NCBI RefSeq assembly: GCF_000258515.1
Contig: NZ_AJLF01000002.1
Coordinates: 1-64,000, forward strand
Length of the DNA: 64,000 bases
Reading direction: 5' to 3'
Origin: Thermococcus zilligii AN1
GTDB taxonomy: Archaea > Methanobacteriota_B > Thermococci > Thermococcales > Thermococcaceae
The translations under genes were made by a program, and so were the position numbers. Positions 37,157 to 45,292 of this stretch are shown here, in pieces. Under the pieces are notes generated by a model. It ran no database searches and was not told where the DNA came from. It was given only the letters and a program-made list of their open reading frames with translations. Within the stretch, counting starts at the first letter, position 1; every line of letters begins with the position of its first letter.

Positions 37157-37164
37157 GTTTAAAA
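37157..37164 (-). promoter_or_regulatory. Probable promoter TATA of the L3 superoperon
   Basis: On the minus strand TTTTAAAC lies 57 bp upstream of ATG 37099; transcription would begin near 37133. No comparable promoter was seen within the operon until the accessory genes. Confidence 0.55.
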
Positions 37165-37220
37165 GGCTTTCGAACCCTTCCACCCTTTTTGGTTTGGGGG
37201 GTGTGAAATTTTTTTGCAAT

Positions 37221-37248
37221 CAGCCCTTGCTTGCGCAAGCGCTGGCGG
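37221..37248. repeat. Dispersed hairpin element, copy 2
   Basis: CAGCCCTTGCTTGCGCAAGC followed by GCTGGCGG: the core GCTTGCGCAAGC is a perfect palindrome. Flanks match the element at 28114-28141. It lies between the RNA ligase gene end and the SPOUT gene promoter; the remainder of 37100-37309 shows no gene. Confidence 0.45.
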
Positions 37249-37309
37249 AAAGTTTGCGGGCCGTTTTAGTGATGCCAATTTGACCACACAAAAGCTGGAG
37301 AAGGTAACC

Positions 37310-38452
37310 TCAGTCCACAAACGCCAGCCCGTTCCACAGCTCCCGTATCTGGCGCGTGGCCTCTGGATAGACCCGCTTAAAGGTTATCCTCCAGTAGCCG
37401 TTCTTCAAATCCTCGATGTCCTCGATGTGGATCTCAACGCCCAGCCTCTCGAAGTGGGTGACCATCCTGTGGGCGGTGCCTATGCCCTTCACCCTGACGG
37501 TGAAGGTCTCCTCGACCTCCCCTCCGTGCGCCACCTCGTGTATGCTCTCGACGAAGGGCCTCAGCAGGGCCTTTCCGAGGGCTTTGGCGTACTCTTCGAA
37601 CTCCTCTCCTTTGAGGTGCTTCTCAGCCAAGTAGAAGGCGAGCCTCTCTATCCTTCCCATGAAGTAGCCGTGGGGGAGGTCGCGGAACACGTGCGAGCCT
37701 ATCTTTAGGTCGTTGATGTTGGCGTAAGGAGTCGCGTACTTCGCCATCTTCATCATGTCCGGGCTCTTCATGACGATGCCCTCCCTCTTCTCCCTGCTGA
37801 GCCTCCCTATTAGGTCATAGAGCTCATCCAGGCGGGAGTAATCAAAGAGGCCAAAGCTCTCGACCTGCGGAATCCCGTACTCCTCAGCGAGTTTATAGCG
37901 CTCCTCAACCGGCAGGCTCTTTCCGGTTCCCTTCTCCTGGATATCGAAGAGGAAGAACCCTATATCCTCCTTCACGTAGGGCGGCCCCTCAACTATGTAA
38001 GGGCTTTCGGGCCCGGCCACCTCCCCCGCCAGGACAAGGTCGGGGTAGTCTTTGAAAAACTCGAAGTCCACAAAGTCCCCTATCCTCTCCGTCGTGAACG
38101 GGCAGACGAAGCCGCCGCGGGTGAGGGCGAGGACTTTCTCCCCGACCTTAACGACGCGGACGTTGTAGCCGTCCACCTTCTCCTCGACGTAGAAGGGCCT
38201 GCTCTTGAAGACCCGCTTTATTCCGTTCTCAAGCTGAACGATCCTCTTTATGTGGGGAAAGCCGATAACGGCTTCTCCGTTCTCAAAAACTACCGTCCCC
38301 CTGCGGAGTCCCCCGGCAGAATCGCGGAAGCGGACGTATCTGACGCCCTCAAACTCGTCCTCAACGATGCCTCCCTTACCCTCAAGAACGAGCAGCCTCT
38401 CCTCGGGGAGGCCCAGCTTGAGGAGGAGATGCCTGAACTGTGGGCTCACCAT
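37310..38452 (-). CDS. ATP-dependent RNA ligase (archaeal Rnl3 type)
   Basis: A 380-residue RNA ligase of the Pab1020 family, homodimeric enzymes that join or circularise single-stranded RNA. The nucleotidyl-transfer Lys is K92 in EEKVDGYNVR; RGGFVCPFTTE (motif III region), LAGEVAGPESPY, EGIVMKSP (motif IV) and KYATPYANINDLKIG (motif V) follow. A C-terminal helical domain mediates dimerisation. ATG 38452 follows GGTGGGAAG. It is alone, downstream of the L10e gene on the same strand with a 113-bp gap. Confidence 0.93.
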   Translation of the reverse strand: MVSPQFRHLLLKLGLPEERLLVLEGKGGIVEDEFEGVRYVRFRDSAGGLRRGTVVFENGEAVIGFPHIKRIVQLENGIKRVFKSRPFYVEEKVDGYNVRVVKVGEKVLALTRGGFVCPFTTERIGDFVDFEFFKDYPDLVLAGEVAGPESPYIVEGPPYVKEDIGFFLFDIQEKGTGKSLPVEERYKLAEEYGIPQVESFGLFDYSRLDELYDLIGRLSREKREGIVMKSPDMMKMAKYATPYANINDLKIGSHVFRDLPHGYFMGRIERLAFYLAEKHLKGEEFEEYAKALGKALLRPFVESIHEVAHGGEVEETFTVRVKGIGTAHRMVTHFERLGVEIHIEDIEDLKNGYWRITFKRVYPEATRQIRELWNGLAFVD

Positions 38453-38565
38453 CTTCCCACCGGAGAGAATAGGGCGGCATCATTAATAATCATTATGAAA
38501 CCCCGCACAAAAATTCGCCATAGGGCGCGCACAAAGTAAAAGGAAGGGGCGAAGAGGGTAGCGCA

Positions 38566-39114
38566 TCAGAGCTTCATCGCGGAAAGAACCTTGGTGGTGA
38601 CGTCGTTGCCTTCCCTATCGTAGATCCTGTAGTAGGCTGAGTAGGGCAGCTTCATCTTTGCCCTGCGCATCGAGTCAATGGCAAACTTAAGGTGGGCCTC
38701 GTTCACCCAGACGGTGAGGATTTTCTGATCCTTCTTAACCCTCGCCGCCAGTCCAATCGGCTTTCCAAAGGGCCTGCGCATACCGTTTCCGTAACGGTCG
38801 GCCTTCCTTCCGGTAGCCATCGGGTTCTCCCTGAGCACCTGGAACGGGTAAACCCTTATCTTGAAGTGGTAGTTGTTCTTTCCGACGGCCGTCTGAAGGT
38901 ACCTGTTGACCTGTATACGGATGGCCTCAAGGGCGTTCTGCCTTATCTGCATGGCCTGCTTGGCGTGAAGGCTGACCTCGTACTCAAACTCGGCCGAAGG
39001 TTCGCCCATGTCGAATATCGTTATCTTCGGCCCGGGAGCACCGCGGATGTACTCCCTCCTCGTGTAAGCGGGCTTGTCAACGTCCCTATCAATCTTTGCT
39101 GGCCTCAGTCCCAT
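38566..39114 (-). CDS. 50S ribosomal protein L10e (uL16)
   Basis: A 182-residue L10e/uL16. It starts [20 protein letters not shown], has [20 protein letters not shown] and [20 protein letters not shown], the loop near the P-site tRNA. It has its own promoter (CTTTTATAAAAG at 39166-39177) about 55 bp upstream. Confidence 0.98.
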   Translation of the reverse strand: MGLRPAKIDRDVDKPAYTRREYIRGAPGPKITIFDMGEPSAEFEYEVSLHAKQAMQIRQNALEAIRIQVNRYLQTAVGKNNYHFKIRVYPFQVLRENPMATGRKADRYGNGMRRPFGKPIGLAARVKKDQKILTVWVNEAHLKFAIDSMRRAKMKLPYSAYYRIYDREGNDVTTKVLSAMKL

Positions 39115-39165
39115 ACTCTCACCTCCAAATGAGCGTAAGCCAGGCCTAAACTTAGCTTGACCACC

Positions 39166-39177
39166 CTTTTATAAAAG
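39166..39177. promoter_or_regulatory. Palindromic TATA element, probably bidirectional
   Basis: CTTTTATAAAAG reads the same on both strands. It is well placed for L10e on the minus strand and for the candidate RNA starting near 39200 on the plus strand. Confidence 0.6.
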
Positions 39178-39199
39178 TTTTGGACGGTCTCTCAAGAAA

Positions 39200-39275
39200 C
39201 TGCCTCCAGATGATGGGCACCTGTTACGGGTTAATGCCCGTTCTCGCCCGCGTTCCATCAGGCAGACCCTGAACG
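39200..39275 (+). ncRNA. Candidate structured RNA, class unknown
   Basis: CTGCC (39200-39204) pairs with GGCAG (39261-39265) and TGATGG (39211-39216) with CCATCA (39255-39260), leaving six bulged bases on one side only. Inside, ACGGG-TTAATG-CCCGT (39226-39241) forms an upper hairpin, with unpaired pockets of 9 and 13 bases between the two stems. The start lies about 25-30 bp from the TATA at 39166-39177. The two-stem-with-pocket plan recalls H/ACA guides, but no clear ACA box or K-turn was confirmed. The 307 bases between L10e and the aminotransferase hold no protein gene. Confidence 0.5.
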
Positions 39276-39381
39276 TCAGTGTGAAATTTTAAAAAGCACC
39301 GGCCGAACTGAAAACTTTTCATTTGCTCGACGTTTGGAAGAAAAAAGCTTCAAAAATCAAACGCCCAGTTGGGGAGAATCC

Positions 39382-39389
39382 TTTTATAG
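39382..39389 (+). promoter_or_regulatory. TATA box of the aminotransferase gene
   Basis: TTTTATAG ends 32 bp before ATG 39422, which also shows that longer upstream starts are not used. Confidence 0.65.
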
Positions 39390-39421
39390 ATCCCGGCTCA
39401 ACTCCCCCCGAGGTGATGTTG

Positions 39422-40579
39422 ATGGAGCTGAGGTTCAAAATGCAGTACGAGGACGCGTACAGGGAAGTTTACGAGATGGTGAAGCCCAAATACAGGCTCT
39501 TCACAGCTGGCCCCGTTGCCTGCTTCCCCGAGGTTCTCGCGATAATGAGCGTCCAGATGTTCAGCCACCGCGCGGCCGAGGCCAAGGAGGTTCACGTTGA
39601 TACCCTCAAAAGGCTCAAGGCCTTCATTGAGGCCGACAAGGGCGAGATAATCCTCTTCCCGAGTTCTGGCACGGGATTCATGGAAGCGGCCGTTAGAAAC
39701 ACAGTACCGCGCGGCGGGAAGGTTCTCGTCACGGCCGTGGGAGAATTCGGAAGGCGCTTTGCGGAGGTCGTCAGGGCCAACGGAAGGGAGGCCGTTGTCT
39801 TTGAGAAGGAACCGGGCCAGGCGGTCAAGCCCGAGGAACTTGAAGAGGCCCTCAGGAAGAACCCGGACGTTCATGCGGTGACGATAACCTACAACGAGAC
39901 TTCAACTGGTGTCCTCAACCCGCTCCCCGAGCTTGCAAAGGTTGTCCACGAGCATGACAAGCTCCTCTTCGTCGATGCCGTCTCCGCCATGGGCGGTGCG
40001 GACATAAGGTTCGACGAGTGGGGCATTGATCTGGTCTTCTCGAGCAGTCAGAAGGCCTTTGGAGTGCCGCCCGGGTTGGCGATGGCGGCCGTCAGCCAGA
40101 GGGTGTTCGAGATCGCCGAGAAGATGCCGGAGCGCGGCTGGTACTTTGATTTGCCGCTCTACAAGAAGTTCAACGAGAAGGAGAAGGGGACGCCCTCAAC
40201 GCCACCCCTGCCGCAGATACTCGGCCTCAACGTCGTCCTCAGGATAGTTGAGAAGATGGGCGGAAAGAAGGAATGGCTCGACATGTACAGGAAGAGGAGC
40301 GAGATGATCAGGAACGGTGTTAAGGAGATGGGCCTTGGGATTTTGGCGGAGCCCGGCTACGAGAGCCCGACCATCACAGCCGTTGTCGTACCCAGCGGGA
40401 TGAAGGGCGTTGATGTCTACAACGCGATGCGCGAGCGCGGCTTTGAGCTGGCCAAGGGTTACGGAAGCGTGGCAGAGAAGACCTTCAGGATTGGAAACAT
40501 GGGCTACATGACCTTCGAGGACATAGAAGAGATGCTCGCCAACCTCCGCGAGGTCATAGAGAAACTCAGGAAGAAGTGA
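39422..40579 (+). CDS. Class V aminotransferase, alanine-glyoxylate/serine type
   Basis: A 385-residue PLP enzyme of the serine-pyruvate/alanine-glyoxylate branch. It has RLFTAGPVACFPEV at the start, FPSSGTGFMEAA (cofactor phosphate), ETSTGVLNP, FVDAVSAMGG with D185, and SSSQKAFGVPPG with Schiff-base K211. The fold-type I architecture is complete. The amino donor and acceptor cannot be told; serine or glycine metabolism is likely. ATG 39422 lies four bases after GAGGTGAT and below the TATA at 39382, which rules out a longer start. Confidence 0.93.
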   Translation: MELRFKMQYEDAYREVYEMVKPKYRLFTAGPVACFPEVLAIMSVQMFSHRAAEAKEVHVDTLKRLKAFIEADKGEIILFPSSGTGFMEAAVRNTVPRGGKVLVTAVGEFGRRFAEVVRANGREAVVFEKEPGQAVKPEELEEALRKNPDVHAVTITYNETSTGVLNPLPELAKVVHEHDKLLFVDAVSAMGGADIRFDEWGIDLVFSSSQKAFGVPPGLAMAAVSQRVFEIAEKMPERGWYFDLPLYKKFNEKEKGTPSTPPLPQILGLNVVLRIVEKMGGKKEWLDMYRKRSEMIRNGVKEMGLGILAEPGYESPTITAVVVPSGMKGVDVYNAMRERGFELAKGYGSVAEKTFRIGNMGYMTFEDIEEMLANLREVIEKLRKK

Positions 40580-40581
40580 AA

Positions 40582-41163
40582 TCAGGGCAGGGGCTTGAGC
40601 TCCCCGTTCTTCACTTTGTAAATTTTGTTTATCCCCTTTGTTCCCGTCCTCCAGTCCCTCTTGAGCTCCACAACGACATCGAACCTGTCGAAGGTCTCCC
40701 CGCCTATCCTGAGCCAGTGCCCCACCTCGCTTTTTATGTCATCGGCGAGGGCGAGCGAAGTCACTATGAAGGCGTAATGGCCCATCAGCTCGAGCAGGAT
40801 TTTAGCCACGTCTACCGTGTGGAGCGTGTCGATGACAACGTAATCCGGGTTTATCTTCTTTATTTTGGCTATCACATCGGCGGTGCGGTTCTCAAGCGGC
40901 TGGCCCTCGAACTGGGTGTCTATGATAGCCAAGTTGGGCTTGAAGGGCTTGAACTCGCCGTAGGCAGTAATTACCGCCACCTTCCAGTCGTCCGGGACGT
41001 AGTGGAGGAGGGCCTCAACGAGCTTCGTCTTTCCGGAGCGGCTGGAACCGACGATGAGGACGTTCTTTTTGGCCAAAAGAGCCTCTTTAAGAACCTTAAG
41101 TTGCTCCTCCGTTGCGGAGCCGTAGCGGACGAGGTCCTCCGGCGTGAAGATGTAGACGCCCAT
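40582..41163 (-). CDS. P-loop ATPase, secretion-ATPase-like
   Basis: A 193-residue ATPase with Walker A GSSRSGKTKL at about 39-48, a Walker B-like NPDYVVIDTLHTVD, and GHYAFIVTSLALADDIKSEV. Layout and the HAVDVA-like stretch resemble the ATPase core of type II/IV secretion (GspE/VirB11) but the N-terminal domain is short and no His box is clear. It is convergent with the aminotransferase and divergent from asparagine synthetase. Role unknown. ATG 41163 follows GGTGGAAGCC. Confidence 0.75.
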   Translation of the reverse strand: MGVYIFTPEDLVRYGSATEEQLKVLKEALLAKKNVLIVGSSRSGKTKLVEALLHYVPDDWKVAVITAYGEFKPFKPNLAIIDTQFEGQPLENRTADVIAKIKKINPDYVVIDTLHTVDVAKILLELMGHYAFIVTSLALADDIKSEVGHWLRIGGETFDRFDVVVELKRDWRTGTKGINKIYKVKNGELKPLP

Positions 41164-41268
41164 GGCTTCCACCACGGGTATTCCGTTTCAGGAGTTATAA
41201 CCCTGCCGCTTGGCCACTCCAAATTTGGCTGAATTCATGTCAATCCAAATCTAAAATCTGGAACTTTA

Positions 41269-41305
41269 GACAAAAATTTTGTCAAAATCTTGTCATTATT
41301 TGACA
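41269..41305. promoter_or_regulatory. Two operator-like palindromes upstream of asparagine synthetase
   Basis: GACAAAAATTTTGTC (41269-41283) is a perfect 15-bp palindrome; TGTCATTATTTGACA (41291-41305) has 5-bp arms. Their centres are 22 bp apart, about two helical turns. TTGTCA/TTGACA units recur every 10-11 bp. A TATA-like TAATAAA lies at 41332-41338 on the plus strand. Confidence 0.6.
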
Positions 41306-41372
41306 GGAATTCAAAATTTTTTGCACAAGGGTAATAAACCCAGAGCACCTTGACGAAAAGTTGGTGATTAAC

Positions 41373-42281
41373 ATGAACGCCCTCCAAATCGCGACCAGGA
41401 CAATTGAACCGATAATGGATATCCAGACGAAAGCCATTGACTATATGACAAGACATCTGGTGAGCAGGGGCTTCAAGTGGCTCCTCCCCGTGATGCTGAG
41501 CCCGATAACCGACCCGCTGTGGCCGGATCCGGCGGGGGAAGCTTTGAAGCCTCCGGAGATAGAGGCCTATGGCTCAAGGCTCAGGCTAATGCACAGCATG
41601 ATACTCCACAAGCAGATTGCAGTGGCCATGGGAATAGACAAGCTGTTCATCCTCTCCCCGAACATAAGGCTCGAAAGCAGGGAAGCAGACGACGGGAGGC
41701 ATGCCTACGAGTTCACCCAGCTCGACTTTGAAATCGCCTACGCGAGCATGGAAGAGGTTATGAGTCTCATCGAGGAGCTAATAACGGGCCTCTTCCGCGA
41801 GCTTAAGCTTCTCGTACGGGAAACCTTTGAAAGGGAACTTCCGAGGGCAAGGAGGCCTTTCAGGCGCTTTACCCTCGAAGAGATCAGGGAAGCATTCGGA
41901 AGCGAGGAAGAAGCGAGCAGGGCTTTGGAAGAGCCCTTCTGGATAACGGACATTGAAAGGGAGTTCTACGACAGGGAAGACCCTGTGAGGCCCGGGCACT
42001 TCAGGAACTACGACCTCTACCTTCCCGAGGGCTACGGAGAGGTTTCAAGCGGTGGGGAAAGGGAGTGGGAGTACGGGAGAATAATCGCGAGGATACGCTC
42101 CTCGGGGTTGAGCGAAGAATCCTTCAGGCCCTACCTCGAGGTCGCAAAGGCCGGCCTCTTGAGGCCCAGCGCGGGAGCCGGGATAGGTGTGGAGCGCTTG
42201 GTCCGCTATATTGTGGGGGCAAGGCACATAGCAGAGGTTCAGCCCTTCCCGAGGATTCCGGGCCTTCCGGCGGTTATCTGA
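41373..42281 (+). CDS. Archaeal asparagine synthetase (AsnRS-related)
   Basis: A 302-residue protein equal to the catalytic core of a class II aspartyl/asparaginyl-tRNA synthetase without the anticodon-binding domain. Motif 2-like FILSPNIRLESREADDG, then HAYEFTQLDFEIAYASMEE, and motif 3 GAGIGVERLVRYIVG are intact. Such stand-alone cores in Pyrococcus and Thermococcus make asparagine from aspartate, ammonia and ATP. ATG 41373 follows GGTGATTAAC. Palindromes just upstream suggest amino-acid-dependent control. Confidence 0.92.
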   Translation: MNALQIATRTIEPIMDIQTKAIDYMTRHLVSRGFKWLLPVMLSPITDPLWPDPAGEALKPPEIEAYGSRLRLMHSMILHKQIAVAMGIDKLFILSPNIRLESREADDGRHAYEFTQLDFEIAYASMEEVMSLIEELITGLFRELKLLVRETFERELPRARRPFRRFTLEEIREAFGSEEEASRALEEPFWITDIEREFYDREDPVRPGHFRNYDLYLPEGYGEVSSGGEREWEYGRIIARIRSSGLSEESFRPYLEVAKAGLLRPSAGAGIGVERLVRYIVGARHIAEVQPFPRIPGLPAVI

Positions 42282-42342
42282 TTTCGGCCTTTAACACGTT
42301 CATGCAAATTGATTTAAACGTATTCTCCAAACTTTTTTGGCG

Positions 42343-43530
42343 ATGCCAATGAGGAGAAACCTGTTCCCGGCGCTGAGAAAGTTCAGGGCCTATCTGAACA
42401 CAGCCAGCCTCGGCCTTATGCCAGCAAGCGCCCTCCAGAGGGCCAACGAGCTCCTGATAGAGGCCATAAACTTTGAAGGCGAGGTTAATTCGGTGGACTA
42501 CATGAACCAGGTCTTCCTCGAGCCGGCGCTCAGGGAAGCCGCAAAACTAATGGGGGTTCACGTTGAAAACGTGGGCCTCTCAATCCAGACAACAGAGGGG
42601 CTCAGGAGACTCCTCCTCTCTATGGAGCCGCGGAAGGGACAGAACGTGGTCTCCCTCGACACCGAGTTCCCCACGATACCGGCGCTCCTGAAGAGCTACT
42701 CCGGGAGGTTCGGCTTGGAGCTCAGGGTGGTCAGGAACGAAAACGGCCTCCACCCCCTGGAGACCATCGAAAGGGCCATAGACGACAACACCCTCGCCGT
42801 AGTCCTCAGCAGCGTCAACTGGGTAACCGGTGAGAGGATCAACCTGCGGGAGCTCTCCAGGGCCGTTCACGAACACGGGGCGTGGCTTATCGTTGACGCC
42901 GTCCAGCACCTCGGCTCCCTGAGGCTTTACCCTGAGAAGGAAGGGGTTGACGCCCTCGCAGCGGGGGGAGAAAAGTGGCTCCTGAGCCCGGACACCGGGG
43001 CGGGACTGATCTACGCCTCTGACGAGTTCTTAGAGGAGGCAAAGCCCATAACCGGCCTTCTCAACATGGAGCCCCCAACAGAAAACTGGGGGAGCTGGTG
43101 GGGGTTACCGGACAAGGACCCCTGGGGCAGGCTAAAGGTTTCCAGGGGAGTTAAGAAGCTTGATTTCGGTGGCGGGCCGCCTTATATTATCGCCGCAGCC
43201 TTCAGGGCCTCCCTGGAGCTGATAAACGAGGTGGGAATTGAGGAGATAGAGCGCCATAACCTGAGGCTCGCTGAGATGGTAATAGAGAGGGCCCTGAGCG
43301 CGGGACTCGGTGTTTTTGGCGGAGACTCCGCGATAGTGACAGTAAAGACCGGCATGGGCTATGAAGGGGAGGAAGAAGTATACAGAAGGCTCTCCGGGAG
43401 GGGAATCGCTGTCAGCCACCGCGGCGTTTTAGGCCACCACGGGATAAGGGTCTCGCCTCACCTCTACAACACAGTGGAGGACGTTGAACTATTCCTGGAA
43501 GAGCTGCTCAGGGCCATGGGGGCCGGCTAA
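42343..43530 (+). CDS. Class V aminotransferase, cysteine desulfurase-like
   Basis: A 395-residue fold-type I PLP enzyme. It has TEGLRRLL at the cofactor-phosphate site, SVNWVTGERINL, WLIVDAVQHLG with D185, and AAGGEKWLLSPD with K211, then GLLNMEP. The fold resembles SufS/CsdA and kynureninase-like relatives, but the loop that carries the desulfurase Cys is not obvious, so sulfur transfer is unproven. TATA-like GATTTAAAC (42311-42319) lies about 25 bp upstream, suggesting a leaderless start at 42343 or 42349. It follows asparagine synthetase with a short gap. Confidence 0.85.
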   Translation: MPMRRNLFPALRKFRAYLNTASLGLMPASALQRANELLIEAINFEGEVNSVDYMNQVFLEPALREAAKLMGVHVENVGLSIQTTEGLRRLLLSMEPRKGQNVVSLDTEFPTIPALLKSYSGRFGLELRVVRNENGLHPLETIERAIDDNTLAVVLSSVNWVTGERINLRELSRAVHEHGAWLIVDAVQHLGSLRLYPEKEGVDALAAGGEKWLLSPDTGAGLIYASDEFLEEAKPITGLLNMEPPTENWGSWWGLPDKDPWGRLKVSRGVKKLDFGGGPPYIIAAAFRASLELINEVGIEEIERHNLRLAEMVIERALSAGLGVFGGDSAIVTVKTGMGYEGEEEVYRRLSGRGIAVSHRGVLGHHGIRVSPHLYNTVEDVELFLEELLRAMGAG

Positions 43531-43577
43531 GGGGCAGGGGGCATCTGCATTTTCTCGCCCGGCCTTTCCTCGAAACC

Positions 43578-43586
43578 CTTATATTC
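43578..43586 (+). promoter_or_regulatory. TATA box of the DUF257 operon
   Basis: CTTATATTC lies 31 bp before GTG 43618. Confidence 0.5.
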
Positions 43587-43617
43587 ATCGCCTCAAAATT
43601 TAGTTAAGGTGAGAACG

Positions 43618-44277
43618 GTGGACGCGAGCGTTCACAGATTGATCGAGGGCATCAAGCCCGGTGAGACTGCCCTTCTCGAGTACCTGCCCTCCTACATCCC
43701 GGAGTTCACGCTCCTGAAGCTCATGGAATACTCGGAGGAGAAGAAAATCCCCCTCATAATCGACGACAACTTTGATACCCTCCCCGTCATAGCGGCCCAC
43801 ATAGAAAACTTAGGAATCAAAGTGGACTTCAGCGGGGTCTACGTCATAAAGACAGAGGGCAGGATAGATGTGGGCAACGTTGTTGCGAGGGTCCCCTTCC
43901 ATCCTGACCTCCGGGTTTACATAAAAAATTACGAGAACGAGGCTGGCAAGGTCTTCGAAGGGTTCAGTGATTCCATGAACCTGGTCCTCGGCCTTGAAAA
44001 CTTCCTCAAACCCCTCTCAAGTCCCTCGGATATTTACCTGACCATTTGGGTCCTTCAGAGATTCCTCGGGAACACAAGGAGGAGGGCATTCTACCTGCTC
44101 AACAGGAAAATACTGGAGTCCATCAGCCCCGTTGTCTACAGCGAGGTCAGAAGGGTGGCCAGCACGGTTGTCGAGATGGTTCCATATCCTACGGGTGCAA
44201 TACTCCGCTTTGTCAAGAGCCCCAACGTGGACCTACTCGGGGAGGAGCTAAAAGTAGACATAGGTGGTGAGCTATGA
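43618..44277 (+). CDS. DUF257 family protein, copy 1
   Basis: A 219-residue DUF257 protein, a family largely confined to Thermococcales, with a RecA/KaiC-like core lacking a P-loop. Family text: LLEYLPSYIPEFTLLKLMEY, IPLIIDDNFDTLPVIAAHIE, GVYVIKTEG, and the C-terminal RRRAFYLLNRKILES. GTG 43618 is chosen because GGTGAGAACG precedes it; the GTG at 43609 lies in that site. The next gene overlaps by four bases and encodes a related protein. No catalytic residue is apparent; function unknown. Confidence 0.85.
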   Translation: MDASVHRLIEGIKPGETALLEYLPSYIPEFTLLKLMEYSEEKKIPLIIDDNFDTLPVIAAHIENLGIKVDFSGVYVIKTEGRIDVGNVVARVPFHPDLRVYIKNYENEAGKVFEGFSDSMNLVLGLENFLKPLSSPSDIYLTIWVLQRFLGNTRRRAFYLLNRKILESISPVVYSEVRRVASTVVEMVPYPTGAILRFVKSPNVDLLGEELKVDIGGEL

Positions 44278-44957
44278 GCCTTTCCGAGCTCTTTGGCCTT
44301 CTCGAAGGAATGAAGTTCGGCAGCACCGTCATCGTGGAAAACCGCGCTCCCGTGGGTGGGGAGGCATTCCTGGCAGTCCTCCTCAGGCACGCCCGGGAGA
44401 GGGAGATTCCAGTCCTTGTTGAGGACATCCTCGACGCGTTCCCCCTTTACATCAAGCATCTTAACATGATGGGCATAAACCCCGACCTCTCAGGCGTCAG
44501 GGTTCTCAAGGTGGGCGGAAAGGAAACCGCTGGAAACGTGGTCAAAAGGGGACACTTTGATATGGATCCCAACGTGTATGTAAAACACTATGAGGAGCTC
44601 TTCTCCTCGGCGGCCCCTGAGGGGGAGTTCATAGATATTGTACTTGGCTTCGACAGGCTCCTCGTCTTCCAGGACAGCCCGCGGGGAACTGAAACCCTCA
44701 TGCAGGCCATGAAGTCCTTCATCACAAACAGGAAAAGAACCGCGTTCTACATACTGGAGTCCACGATAATGGAGAACCTCAGAACGGGACCCCTTCCAGT
44801 TCTCGAAGATTTAGCGACCTCTGTGCTGGAACTGAAACAGGAAGGGCGGACGCTGGAAGTGAACATCCGCAAGGATCCCTCGATGGTTAAAACGAACGTG
44901 AGTATCATAAAGCTCGATCTAAGGGAAGTTTTCCCGGGGAGCGAAACAACCCGGTGA
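44274..44957 (+). CDS. DUF257 family protein, copy 2
   Basis: A 227-residue paralog of the preceding protein: SLSELFGLLEGMKFGSTVIV, EIPVLVEDILDAFPLYIKHL, GVRVLKVGG and KRTAFYILESTIMENL match the first copy in order. The start overlaps the end of the first copy by four bases, so the two are coupled and may form a complex. A diverged tandem duplication is the simplest reading. No signal peptide or membrane segment. Confidence 0.85.
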   Translation: MSLSELFGLLEGMKFGSTVIVENRAPVGGEAFLAVLLRHAREREIPVLVEDILDAFPLYIKHLNMMGINPDLSGVRVLKVGGKETAGNVVKRGHFDMDPNVYVKHYEELFSSAAPEGEFIDIVLGFDRLLVFQDSPRGTETLMQAMKSFITNRKRTAFYILESTIMENLRTGPLPVLEDLATSVLELKQEGRTLEVNIRKDPSMVKTNVSIIKLDLREVFPGSETTR

Positions 44958-44962
44958 GATCG

Positions 44963-45283
44963 ATGGGGCTCCTGGATAGAGTATTCAGAAGAGCCAAAGA
45001 CGAAAATCCCCTGGAGATAGTCTCCATAAAGCCAGTGGGAAAGTTCAGAGTAGAGAAAAGCCTAACCGTTTGGGGGAGGCAAGTTCTCATCGGTGAGGTT
45101 CTTGAGGGGGTTATTTACCCCGCTTACAAGGTCAAAGCAGGTAAAAGCGTTGCCCTCATCTACCGCATCGAGAGGGAGCACAGGGAGGTCGAGTTTGCCG
45201 CTCCGGGGGACAGGGTGGCGCTCATTCTCGAAGGAGAGGTAAAAGTGAGAGAAAACGACGAAATCGAGGTTTACCAGTCGTGA
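44963..45283 (+). CDS. Small beta-barrel protein, possibly EF-Tu domain II-like
   Basis: A 106-residue protein. After a basic start (LLDRVFRRAKDE) it alternates beta strands: VGKFRVEKSLTVWGRQVLIG, GVIYPAYKVKAGKSVALIYR, REVEFAAPGDRVALILEG. This layout resembles domain II of translation GTPases (EF-Tu/IF2), with a GDRVAL-type turn. ATG 44963 follows GTGAGATCG; the GTG four bases into the previous stop is less likely. It lies between the DUF257 pair and the TatD-like gene in an apparent operon. The function is unknown. Confidence 0.65.
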   Translation: MGLLDRVFRRAKDENPLEIVSIKPVGKFRVEKSLTVWGRQVLIGEVLEGVIYPAYKVKAGKSVALIYRIEREHREVEFAAPGDRVALILEGEVKVRENDEIEVYQS

Positions 45284-45292
45284 GGTGGTCGC

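Noticed and set aside
39200-39275. C/D box guide RNA
   Set aside because: GATGATGG resembles a C box and CTGA occurs downstream, but no matching internal D'/C' pair was found and the strong stem-pocket-stem plan does not fit a C/D RNA.
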